A stretch of DNA of 36,567 nucleotides from Streptacidiphilus pinicola (lineage in GTDB: Bacteria; Actinomycetota; Actinomycetes; Streptomycetales; Streptomycetaceae), in assembly GCF_003258295.1 (NCBI RefSeq), contig NZ_QKYN01000197.1:336-36902 (forward strand), given 5' to 3'. A program made the translations under genes and the position numbers. Shown piece after piece: positions 9,582 through 15,472 of the stretch. Within the stretch, counting starts at the first letter, position 1. The number at the start of each line of letters is the position of its first letter. The notes below the pieces were generated by a model. That model was not told the DNA's origin. It saw nothing but the letters and a program-made list of their open reading frames with translations, and searched no databases.

Positions 9582-10307
9582 ATGACCACCGAGAAGATCA
9601 CCACTGACCGTATCGAGATCCCGGTCTCCGACGGCACGTCGATGGGCGGGTACCTGGCCCGCCCCGCCGGGGCGGGCGACCACCCGGGCGTGGTCGTCGC
9701 GATGGAGCTGTTCGGCGTGGACTCCCACGTCCGGGGGATCTGTGAGGACCTGGCCCGGCGCGGATTCACCGCGCTCGCACCGGACTTCTACCACCGCGTC
9801 CAGCCCGGCGCCGACCTCTCCCACGACGAGGCGGGCCGTACCCGCGGCTTCGAGCTGCTGCCGCAGCTGACCCGGGCGGGGGTCCTCGCCGACGCCGCCG
9901 CGGCGCTCGGCGCACTGGAGGGCCTCGGGGTGCAGCCCGCGGGCATGCTCGGCCTGAGCGCGGGCGGGCACCTGACCTACTACGCGGCGACCGCCCTGGA
10001 CATCCCCAACGCCGTGGTCTGCTACGGCGGTTGGCTCACCGGCAACCCCGACCTCCCGGTCACGGGACCGGAGCCGGCGCTGTCGCTGACGCCGAAGATC
10101 TCCGGCCGCCTGCTCTACCTGGTGGGCGCGGAGGACCACGTCATCGGGGCCGAGGAGCAGCGGGAGATCGCCGCCGCGCTGGCGGCGGCAGGGGAGCGGC
10201 ACGCGTTCGTCGCCTACCCGGGTGCGGGCCACAGCTTCCTGCGCTCCGACGCGCCGGCCGTCGCGGACGCGTTCGCCCGTATCGACGCCTGGCTGCGCGG
10301 GGAGTGA
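9582..10307 (+). CDS. Dienelactone hydrolase family alpha/beta hydrolase
   Basis: A 241-residue cytoplasmic alpha/beta hydrolase. The N-terminal beta region DGTSMGGYLARPAG and VVVAMELFGV, with the Glu typical of dienelactone hydrolases, lead to the nucleophile elbow GLSAGG. The acid is Asp in VGAEDHV and the His is in GAGHSF. Classical dienelactone hydrolase uses Cys as nucleophile; here the residue is Ser, so the enzyme may act on another ester or lactone. No aromatic-degradation genes are adjacent. The start rests on MTTEKITTDRIEIP and the -10 box 6 bp upstream. Confidence 0.85.
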   Translation: MTTEKITTDRIEIPVSDGTSMGGYLARPAGAGDHPGVVVAMELFGVDSHVRGICEDLARRGFTALAPDFYHRVQPGADLSHDEAGRTRGFELLPQLTRAGVLADAAAALGALEGLGVQPAGMLGLSAGGHLTYYAATALDIPNAVVCYGGWLTGNPDLPVTGPEPALSLTPKISGRLLYLVGAEDHVIGAEEQREIAAALAAAGERHAFVAYPGAGHSFLRSDAPAVADAFARIDAWLRGE

Positions 10308-10323
10308 GGCCGCCCGCCGGGGC

Positions 10324-10404
10324 CTACGCGGTGATGGCGTAGACCATCTCCCGCAGGCCGGACCCGGCCTCGCCGTCCTTGTGCTCGGGCGCGGCACGGA
10401 TCAT
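10324..10404 (-). pseudogene. Possible C-terminal gene remnant (26 codons)
   Basis: A 26-codon frame on the minus strand (MIRAAPEHKDGEAGSG, then LREMVYAITA, stop TAG) has G or C in the third position of nearly every codon, the mark of coding DNA here. An in-frame TGA occurs two codons before its ATG and there is no ribosome site. It looks like the 3' end of a gene whose upstream part is gone. I do not recognise the family. Confidence 0.35.
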
Positions 10405-10480
10405 GACAGTTCATCAAGTGCAGCCAACGGCGGCCCGACTGACGTATCTGTCCGACCTGTGGTTCAGCAAGTGGAGACAG

Positions 10481-10492
10481 GAGAGCGCTCTC
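10481..10492. promoter_or_regulatory. LacI-family-type operator palindrome
   Basis: GAGAGCGCTCTC is a perfect 12-bp palindrome with the GAGCGCTC core of actinobacterial LacI-family sugar operators such as the CebR box (TGGGAGCGCTCCCA). It lies just upstream of the GH30 promoter -35. The regulator is not in the window. Confidence 0.6.
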
Positions 10493-10499
10493 GTCCCTC

Positions 10500-10529
10500 T
10501 TGACGGTCTAGACCATACGGGAGTTGAAT
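10500..10529 (+). promoter_or_regulatory. GH30 gene promoter with DasR-like (dre) site in the spacer
   Basis: TTGACG (10500-10505), an 18-bp spacer and TTGAAT (10524-10529) form a plausible promoter. The spacer region carries GGTCTAGACC (10505-10514), the core of the DasR response element (ACTGGTCTAGACCACT) of the GlcNAc-sensing GntR repressor. The outer bases of the consensus fit poorly, so DasR binding is a suggestion. Confidence 0.55.
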
Positions 10530-10575
10530 GCGGCGGCGTCCAGTCCCATCCGCCCCCACGCGAAGGACTCCACCC

Positions 10576-12441
10576 ATGCGGTCGAGAAGACTGCCCACCC
10601 TGCTCGCCGGAGTGCTGACCGCCTCCGGCCTGCTGCTCGCCTCGCCCGTCGCCACCCCCAGTGCCCAGGCGGCGGGCCCGACGGTGAACATCTGGCTGAC
10701 CACGACCTCCGACTCCGGCGGCCGGGCCGTCACCCGGGGTCTGCAGCAGCAGACCCCGATCTCCTTCTCCTCCGGGAGCGGCAGCTCCGCCGCGACCGTG
10801 AGCGTGGACGAGAACACCAAGTACCAGCAGTTCACCGGTGCCGGGGCCTCGTTCACCGACACCGCCGCCTGGCTGATGAACAGCAGCGGCGCGCTCAGCC
10901 AGGCCACTCGGAACGCCGTGATGACCAACCTGTTCGACCCGAACAACGGCATCGGCCTGGACTTCCTGCGCAATCCGATGGGCGCCTCGGACCTGGCCCG
11001 CTACAACTACACCTACGACGACATGCCGAGCGGCCAGACGGACCCCTCGCTCGCGAACTTCTCCATCTCCCACGACCTCGCGGACGTGCTGCCGCTCACC
11101 AAGCAGGCCGAGCAGCTCAACCCGAACCTGAAGGTGATGGGCACGCCGTGGACCGCCCCGCCGTGGATGAAGGACAGCGGCGCCTACAGCCAGGGCTGGC
11201 TCCAGTCGCAGTTCTACTCCGCCTACGCCCAGTACTTCGTCAAGTACATCCAGGCCTACCAGGCCCAGGGCGTGCACATCGACTACGTCTCCCCGCAGAA
11301 CGAGCCCACCTGCTGCAGCGGCTACCCGTCGATGCAGTGGAACGCCAGCGGGCTCGACTACTTCACCGGCACCGACCTGCTGCCGGCCTTCCACGCCGCC
11401 GGGCTCTCCACCAAGGTCCTGGCGCTGGACTGGAACTGGGACAGCTACGACAACTACGCCGCCCAGACCGTCAACGACGCCACCGTCCGCAACGACTCGC
11501 TGTTCGGTGGCATCGCCTGGCACGGCTACAGCGGGAACCCCACCGAGCAGACGACCGTCCACAACCAATACCCCACCCTGGACGCCTTCGACACCGAGCA
11601 CTCCGGCGGCACCTGGATCGCCAGCCAGCAGCAGGAGGACATGCAGAACATCGTCGACTACACCCGCAACTGGGGTAAGTCGGTGGTCAAGTGGTCGCTC
11701 GCGGTGGACCAGAACATGGGCCCGCACAACGGCGGCTGCGGCACCTGCACCGGGCTGATCACCGTGCACAACGGCGACGCGCGCAGCGGGCAGGTGGACT
11801 ACAACATCGAGTACTACGACCTCGGTCAGCTCACCAAGTTCGTCAAGCCCGGCGCGTACCGGATCGACTCGACGGCCAGCACCGCCGTGCCGAACGTGGC
11901 CTGGCTCAACCCGGACGGCTCCAAGGCCGTGGTCGCCTACAACACCACCGGCGGCAACGAGCCGTTCACGGTGAACTGGGGCGGCCAGCACTTCACCTAC
12001 ACCCTGCCCGCGCAGACCAGCGCGACGTTCACCTGGAGCGGCACCGCGCCGACCACGGCGACCGGGCAGATCAGCGGCTACGGCGGCAAGTGCGTCGACG
12101 TGGCGGGCGCCAACAGCGCCAACGGCACCGCCGTCCAGCTCTACGACTGCAACGGCACCAGCGCGCAGCAGTGGACCGTGGCGGCGGACGGTTCGCTGCA
12201 GGCGCTCGGCAAGTGCATGGACGTCACCAGCGGCGGCACGGCCAACGGGACGCAGATCCAGCTCTACGACTGCAACGGGACCGGCTCGCAGCAGTGGCAG
12301 GCCCAGGCGAACGGCTCGCTGGTGAATCCGCAGTCGGGGCGCTGCCTGGACGCCACCGGCCCGAGCTCGGCCAACGGCACCCGGCTGCAGATCTGGGACT
12401 GCACGGGGGCGGCCAACCAGCAGTGGACCCTGCCGAGCTGA
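10576..12441 (+). CDS. Secreted GH30 glycoside hydrolase with C-terminal ricin-type lectin domain
   Basis: A 621-residue secreted enzyme. The Sec signal peptide (MRSRRLPTLLAGVLTASGLL to a PSAQA cleavage site) is followed by a GH30 catalytic domain to about residue 490, related to glucosylceramidase and beta-1,6-glucanase. The acid/base is Glu243 in SPQNEPT and the nucleophile Glu341 in DTEHSGG. The C-terminal 125 residues form a ricin B / CBM13 beta-trefoil with three repeats containing CVDV, CMDV and CLDA and QQW motifs, predicted to bind polysaccharide. The substrate cannot be fixed from sequence; fungal beta-1,6-glucan is one possibility. A GAAGGA ribosome site precedes ATG 10576. Regulation by two sugar-type operators is likely. 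Confidence 0.9.
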   Translation: MRSRRLPTLLAGVLTASGLLLASPVATPSAQAAGPTVNIWLTTTSDSGGRAVTRGLQQQTPISFSSGSGSSAATVSVDENTKYQQFTGAGASFTDTAAWLMNSSGALSQATRNAVMTNLFDPNNGIGLDFLRNPMGASDLARYNYTYDDMPSGQTDPSLANFSISHDLADVLPLTKQAEQLNPNLKVMGTPWTAPPWMKDSGAYSQGWLQSQFYSAYAQYFVKYIQAYQAQGVHIDYVSPQNEPTCCSGYPSMQWNASGLDYFTGTDLLPAFHAAGLSTKVLALDWNWDSYDNYAAQTVNDATVRNDSLFGGIAWHGYSGNPTEQTTVHNQYPTLDAFDTEHSGGTWIASQQQEDMQNIVDYTRNWGKSVVKWSLAVDQNMGPHNGGCGTCTGLITVHNGDARSGQVDYNIEYYDLGQLTKFVKPGAYRIDSTASTAVPNVAWLNPDGSKAVVAYNTTGGNEPFTVNWGGQHFTYTLPAQTSATFTWSGTAPTTATGQISGYGGKCVDVAGANSANGTAVQLYDCNGTSAQQWTVAADGSLQALGKCMDVTSGGTANGTQIQLYDCNGTGSQQWQAQANGSLVNPQSGRCLDATGPSSANGTRLQIWDCTGAANQQWTLPS

Positions 12442-12472
12442 TCTGAACTAACCCGCCCGTTCGAGTGAAAAA

Positions 12473-12500
12473 CGCTCCGTGATGCAGGCATCACGGAGCG
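12473..12500 (-). terminator. Intrinsic terminator of the minus-strand tRNA, possibly bidirectional
   Basis: CGCTCCGTGATG (12473-12484) pairs perfectly with CATCACGGAGCG (12489-12500) around CAGG. On the minus strand it is followed by TTTTT, the U tract of a factor-independent terminator for the tRNA gene. It also lies 31 bp after the GH30 stop and may end that transcript. Confidence 0.8.
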
Positions 12501-12553
12501 CATTCAGTAACGTAGGCGCAGCGCTAACGTACGGGCAGCGCCACGCGTCTGAG

Positions 12554-12627
<74 letters not shown>

Positions 12628-12668
12628 TCACCAGTACTTCGTTATGTACCGCGTTTCGTACATCAGCA

Positions 12669-12695
12669 CGAGCGGCCCTGCGAAGGGGCCGCTCG
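12669..12695 (-). terminator. Hairpin after the marR gene
   Basis: CGAGCGGCCC (12669-12678) pairs with GGGCCGCTCG (12686-12695) around a 7-nt loop, 61 bp beyond the marR stop on the minus strand. It is a likely marR terminator separating it from the tRNA gene. A weaker TCAGGAG/CTCCTGA repeat (12745-12766) overlaps the marR stop itself. Confidence 0.55.
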
Positions 12696-12756
12696 CCGCA
12701 GCATAGCTGGTGAGACGCTGTCGGTGCGCGCGGGGTTCCATCCTTCAGGAGGGAGA

Positions 12757-13197
12757 TCACTCCTGACGCCGGGCCTGGTCCAGCATCCTGCGCAGCAGAT
12801 CGCGGAGCTGGAGCCGCTCCTCCCCGCTGAGCGCGGCCAGCGGCTCCCGGGCGAAGTTGAGCGAGGCGCGCAGCTCCCTGGTCGCGGTGCCGCCGCTCTC
12901 GGTGACGGCCACGCGCTTGATCCGGCGGTCGTCCGGATCGGGCTGGCGCTCGACCAGGCCCCGGGCCTCCAGTCGGTCGACGATGCCGGTGATGTTGGAG
13001 GGCTCGCAGCTGAGCGTCTGGGCGATCTGGCGCATCGGCATCGGGCCGCGGCGCAGCAGGCCGAGCACCTTGGCCTGGGCGCCGGTGAGGGAGCGGGCGG
13101 CCGCGGCCTCCTCGTACTCCTTGTGGAAGACGCCCACCAGTGCGGCCATGAGGTCGACGACCTCGGGTGTCAACGGATCGGGTTGCTCCTCTTGCAT
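12757..13197 (-). CDS. MarR family transcriptional regulator
   Basis: A 146-residue winged-helix dimeric regulator. The recognition region is MRQIAQTLSCEPSNITGIVDRLEARGLVERQPDPDDRRIKRVAVTE, with the wing motif DPDDRRIKRV characteristic of MarR proteins. A helical dimerisation region flanks it on both sides. ATG 13197 has AGGAGG only 1 bp upstream, too close for a ribosome site, but a TANNNT box lies 7 bp upstream, so the gene is probably leaderless. It is divergent from an NADP-dependent oxidoreductase gene and likely represses both itself and that gene. The ligand is unknown; quinone or electrophile sensing would fit the target. Confidence 0.92.
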   Translation of the reverse strand: MQEEQPDPLTPEVVDLMAALVGVFHKEYEEAAAARSLTGAQAKVLGLLRRGPMPMRQIAQTLSCEPSNITGIVDRLEARGLVERQPDPDDRRIKRVAVTESGGTATRELRASLNFAREPLAALSGEERLQLRDLLRRMLDQARRQE

Positions 13198-13204
13198 GCC
13201 TCCT

Positions 13205-13210
13205 AGGCTA
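13205..13210 (-). promoter_or_regulatory. Putative -10 box of marR
   Basis: Read on the minus strand this is TAGCCT, 7 bp before the marR ATG. A 17-bp spacer upstream leads to GTTCAC, which overlaps one arm of the shared inverted repeat. Confidence 0.4.
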
Positions 13211-13219
13211 CCTGAATAT

Positions 13220-13249
13220 TTGACAAGGTGAACCTTTCTCGTTCACTGT
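13220..13249 (+). promoter_or_regulatory. Oxidoreductase promoter and MarR operator
   Basis: A perfect -35 TTGACA (13220-13225), 18-bp spacer and CACTGT (13244-13249) form the rightward promoter. Its spacer contains the inverted repeat GTGAAC-N7-GTTCAC (13228-13246), which also covers the leftward marR -35. A second inverted repeat, CTTGA-N5-TCAAG (13252-13266), lies just downstream. A MarR dimer here could block both genes. Confidence 0.5.
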
Positions 13250-13296
13250 TACTTGAGAACGTCAAGCATTCAGAGCCTCCCGAAAGTGATCGCGTC

Positions 13297-14319
13297 ATGG
13301 CTGAGCAGACCCTCCCCGCCGCCTCCCGCGAGTGGCAGCTGGCCGCCCGTCCGCAGGGCTGGCCGACCCCGGCCGATTTCGCCCTGGTCGAGCGGCCCGT
13401 CACCGCCCCGGCGCCCGGCCACATCCTGGTCCGCAACGAGTTCCTCTCGGTCGACCCCTACATGCGCGGCCGGATGAACGACGTGAAGTCCTACGCTCCG
13501 CCCTACGAGCTCGGCCAGGCCATGCTCGGCGGCGCGGTCGGCCGCGTGGTCGCCTCGAACGCCGAGGGCTTCCAGGTCGGCGACGCGGTGCTGCACGGTC
13601 TCGGCTGGCGCGAGTACGCCGACGTGCCCGCCGCGCACGCCGTCAAGGTCGACGCGGAGGCCGCGCCGCTGCAGGCGTACCTCGGCGTGCTCGGCATGCC
13701 GGGACTCACCGCCTACGCCGGCCTGCTGCGCGTCGGCGGCCTGAAGGAGGGCGACGTCGTCTTCGTCTCCGGCGCGGCCGGGGCCGTCGGCAGCACGGTG
13801 GGCCAGATCGCCAAGCTGCGCGGCGCCTCGCTCGTGGTCGGCAGCGCCGGGTCGGACGAGAAGGTCCGCAAGCTCGTCGAGGAGTACGGCTTCGACGCCG
13901 CCTTCAACTACAAGAACGGCGACATCGCGGGCCAGCTGGCCAAGGCCGCGCCGGAGGGCATCGACGTCTACTTCGACAACGTCGGCGGCGAGCATCTGGA
14001 GGCGGCGATCGGCGCGTTCCACGTGCACGGCCGCGCGGTGCTGTGCGGGGCGATCGCCCAGTACAACGACACCACCCCGCCGGCGGCCCCGCGCAACCTG
14101 GTGCAGGTGATCGGCAAGCGGCTGACCCTGGCGGGCGTGCTGGTCGGGGACCACTACGACCTGCAGTCGGAGTTCGTCGCCGAGGTCGGCGGTTGGCTGC
14201 GCGAGGGCAAGCTGCGCTTCGAGGAGACGGTGGCGGACGGCTTCGAGAACGCGGTCGACGCGTTTCTCGGCATGCTGCGCGGCGCCAACACCGGCAAGAT
14301 GCTCGTCCGCCTGGGCTGA
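13297..14319 (+). CDS. Zinc-independent NADP-dependent alkenal/one oxidoreductase (PTGR family)
   Basis: A 340-residue medium-chain reductase related to leukotriene B4 dehydrogenase / prostaglandin reductase and curcumin reductase, predicted to reduce activated double bonds of enals or enones with NADPH. The N-terminal half holds SVDPYMRGRM and the cofactor domain holds VFVSGAAGAVGSTVGQIAKLRGA, the NADP motif of the group. IDVYFDNVGGEHL and the C-terminal ANTGKMLVRLG are also diagnostic. Zinc ligands of alcohol dehydrogenases are absent. ATG 13297 matches the family start; the ribosome site is weak. The divergent marR gene implies induction by toxic electrophiles. Confidence 0.9.
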   Translation: MAEQTLPAASREWQLAARPQGWPTPADFALVERPVTAPAPGHILVRNEFLSVDPYMRGRMNDVKSYAPPYELGQAMLGGAVGRVVASNAEGFQVGDAVLHGLGWREYADVPAAHAVKVDAEAAPLQAYLGVLGMPGLTAYAGLLRVGGLKEGDVVFVSGAAGAVGSTVGQIAKLRGASLVVGSAGSDEKVRKLVEEYGFDAAFNYKNGDIAGQLAKAAPEGIDVYFDNVGGEHLEAAIGAFHVHGRAVLCGAIAQYNDTTPPAAPRNLVQVIGKRLTLAGVLVGDHYDLQSEFVAEVGGWLREGKLRFEETVADGFENAVDAFLGMLRGANTGKMLVRLG

Positions 14320-14582
14320 CCGGATCAAAAGTCTGACAATCAGTCATAACGTGCGACCACTCGGGCGGATCAGCGCGCCGTCCGGGTGGTTGTGCTGGAC
14401 GACGGCTCCAGCAGGGGCTTTGAGCGGTACCGTTTCTCCACAGTCTCGCGTGTGTTTATCGCAGTCTGTCAGGGGTAGTCGTCAGCCCATAACAGGAACA
14501 AGCACCAAGAACCGGACATACCGTCACCAGGCTGACGCGAGACCGCTGGGGAAGGCGCCCCTCGCACCATACTGGAGGTCCG

Positions 14583-15077
14583 GTGACGACTCGTGGAGTT
14601 CTCTACGTGCACTCCGCGCCGCGCGCGCTCTGCCCGCATGTGGAGTGGGCCGTGGCCGGCGTGCTCGGCCAGCGGGTGAGCCTCGACTGGATCCGCCAGC
14701 CGGCCGCACCCGGCACCTGGCGTGCCGAACTGTCCTGGCAGGGTGCGCCCGACATCGCCTCCCGGCTGGCCTCCGCGCTGCGTGGCTGGCATCTGCTGCG
14801 CTTCGAGGTCACCGCGGAGCCGACCGTCGGCACCGAGGGCGAGCGCTTCTCCAGCACCCCCGATCTGGGCATCTTCCATGCCGTCATCGGCGTCCACGGC
14901 GACATCATGATCCCCGAGGACCGGCTGCGTGCGGCGCTGCTGCGGGCCCGACTGGGCGAGAGTGGGCTGGAGACCGAGATCACCCGGCTGCTGGGCAAGC
15001 CCTGGGACGACGAACTGGAGCCCTTTCGGTATGCCGGCGAGGGCGCTCCGGTGCGCTGGCTGCACCAGGTGGTCTGA
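14583..15077 (+). CDS. DUF3145 domain-containing protein
   Basis: A 164-residue conserved actinobacterial protein of unknown function. It begins MTTRGVLYVHSAPRALCPHVEWA and contains GTWRAELSWQG, LRFEVTAEPT and FHAVIGVHGDIMIPEDRL, all typical of DUF3145. It has no signal peptide or membrane segment. The GTG start has GGAGG 4 bp upstream. In Streptomyces this family is found beside the fab genes, and here it is separated from them by the S53 peptidase and the TetR pair. A link to lipid metabolism is only suggested by position. The 263 bp upstream (14320-14582) show no other gene. Confidence 0.85.
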   Translation: MTTRGVLYVHSAPRALCPHVEWAVAGVLGQRVSLDWIRQPAAPGTWRAELSWQGAPDIASRLASALRGWHLLRFEVTAEPTVGTEGERFSSTPDLGIFHAVIGVHGDIMIPEDRLRAALLRARLGESGLETEITRLLGKPWDDELEPFRYAGEGAPVRWLHQVV

Positions 15078-15120
15078 CCCCCGGCTGACCCCTCGACAGA
15101 GTCCACCCGGAAAGTCCACC

Positions 15121-15140
15121 CGGTTGGGGGCCCCCGACCG
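15121..15140 (+). terminator. Candidate terminator of the DUF3145 gene
   Basis: CGGTTGGGGG faces CCCCCGACCG with a single G-U wobble. The stem starts 44 bp after the stop codon and has no T tract. The absence of a loop means a few central pairs must open. Confidence 0.4.
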
Positions 15141-15314
15141 GGGGGAGTGTGTTCCGGGGTGCGCCGTGACCGGGCGCGAATGATCCAGGTCACCCGGTGG
15201 CGAGTCTCTTGCCCGGGTATGCCCGTTAATGGCGCACCACGGTTGACCTGCGGTCGACCGATATCCGTGGCACGGCGTTCACTTGGCGGACGGTCAGCGG
15301 GGAGGGACGAGAAA

Positions 15315-15428
15315 GTGAAGACTGTATTCACTCCCGGTGGTGGCAGGGTGGAAAACAACCCCCAGGGGACTCTTGCGTGGCAATTCCGTGCCCGTGTAGA
15401 CATCCCCCGGGGGCGTTCGAACAAATGA
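15315..15428 (+). CDS. Possible 37-residue leader peptide upstream of the S53 peptidase
   Basis: A GTG frame with a strong, well-spaced GGAGGG ribosome site (15301-15306, 8 bp) encodes MKTVFTPGGGRVENN and continues to RGRSNK. Its TGA stop overlaps an ATG in the frame of the peptidase (ATGA at 15425-15428), but that frame closes at TGA 15446. Third-position GC is low for this genome and I recognise no family. It may be a leader peptide or chance. Confidence 0.25.
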   Translation: MKTVFTPGGGRVENNPQGTLAWQFRARVDIPRGRSNK

Positions 15429-15472
15429 TGTCGCTCCCTTTCCCCTGACGGACCTTCATCCTGGGAGTCGTC

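Larger units (their letters stand above)
15078..15472 (+). other. Intergenic region between the DUF3145 and S53 peptidase genes
   Basis: About 395 bp. It holds AGTCCACCCGG as a direct repeat at 15100-15110 and 15113-15123, a GC hairpin at 15121-15140, and GGTTGACC next to the palindrome GGTCGACC (15242-15260). A possible 37-codon frame runs at 15315-15428. GC3 in that frame is only about 61 percent, well below neighbouring genes, so most of the stretch is probably promoter and 5' untranslated sequence of the peptidase gene. Confidence 0.6.

Noticed and set aside
15100-15123. Two AGTCCACCCGG copies as a CRISPR or iteron array
   Set aside because: Only two copies 13 bp apart; no further repeats, cas genes or replication genes.
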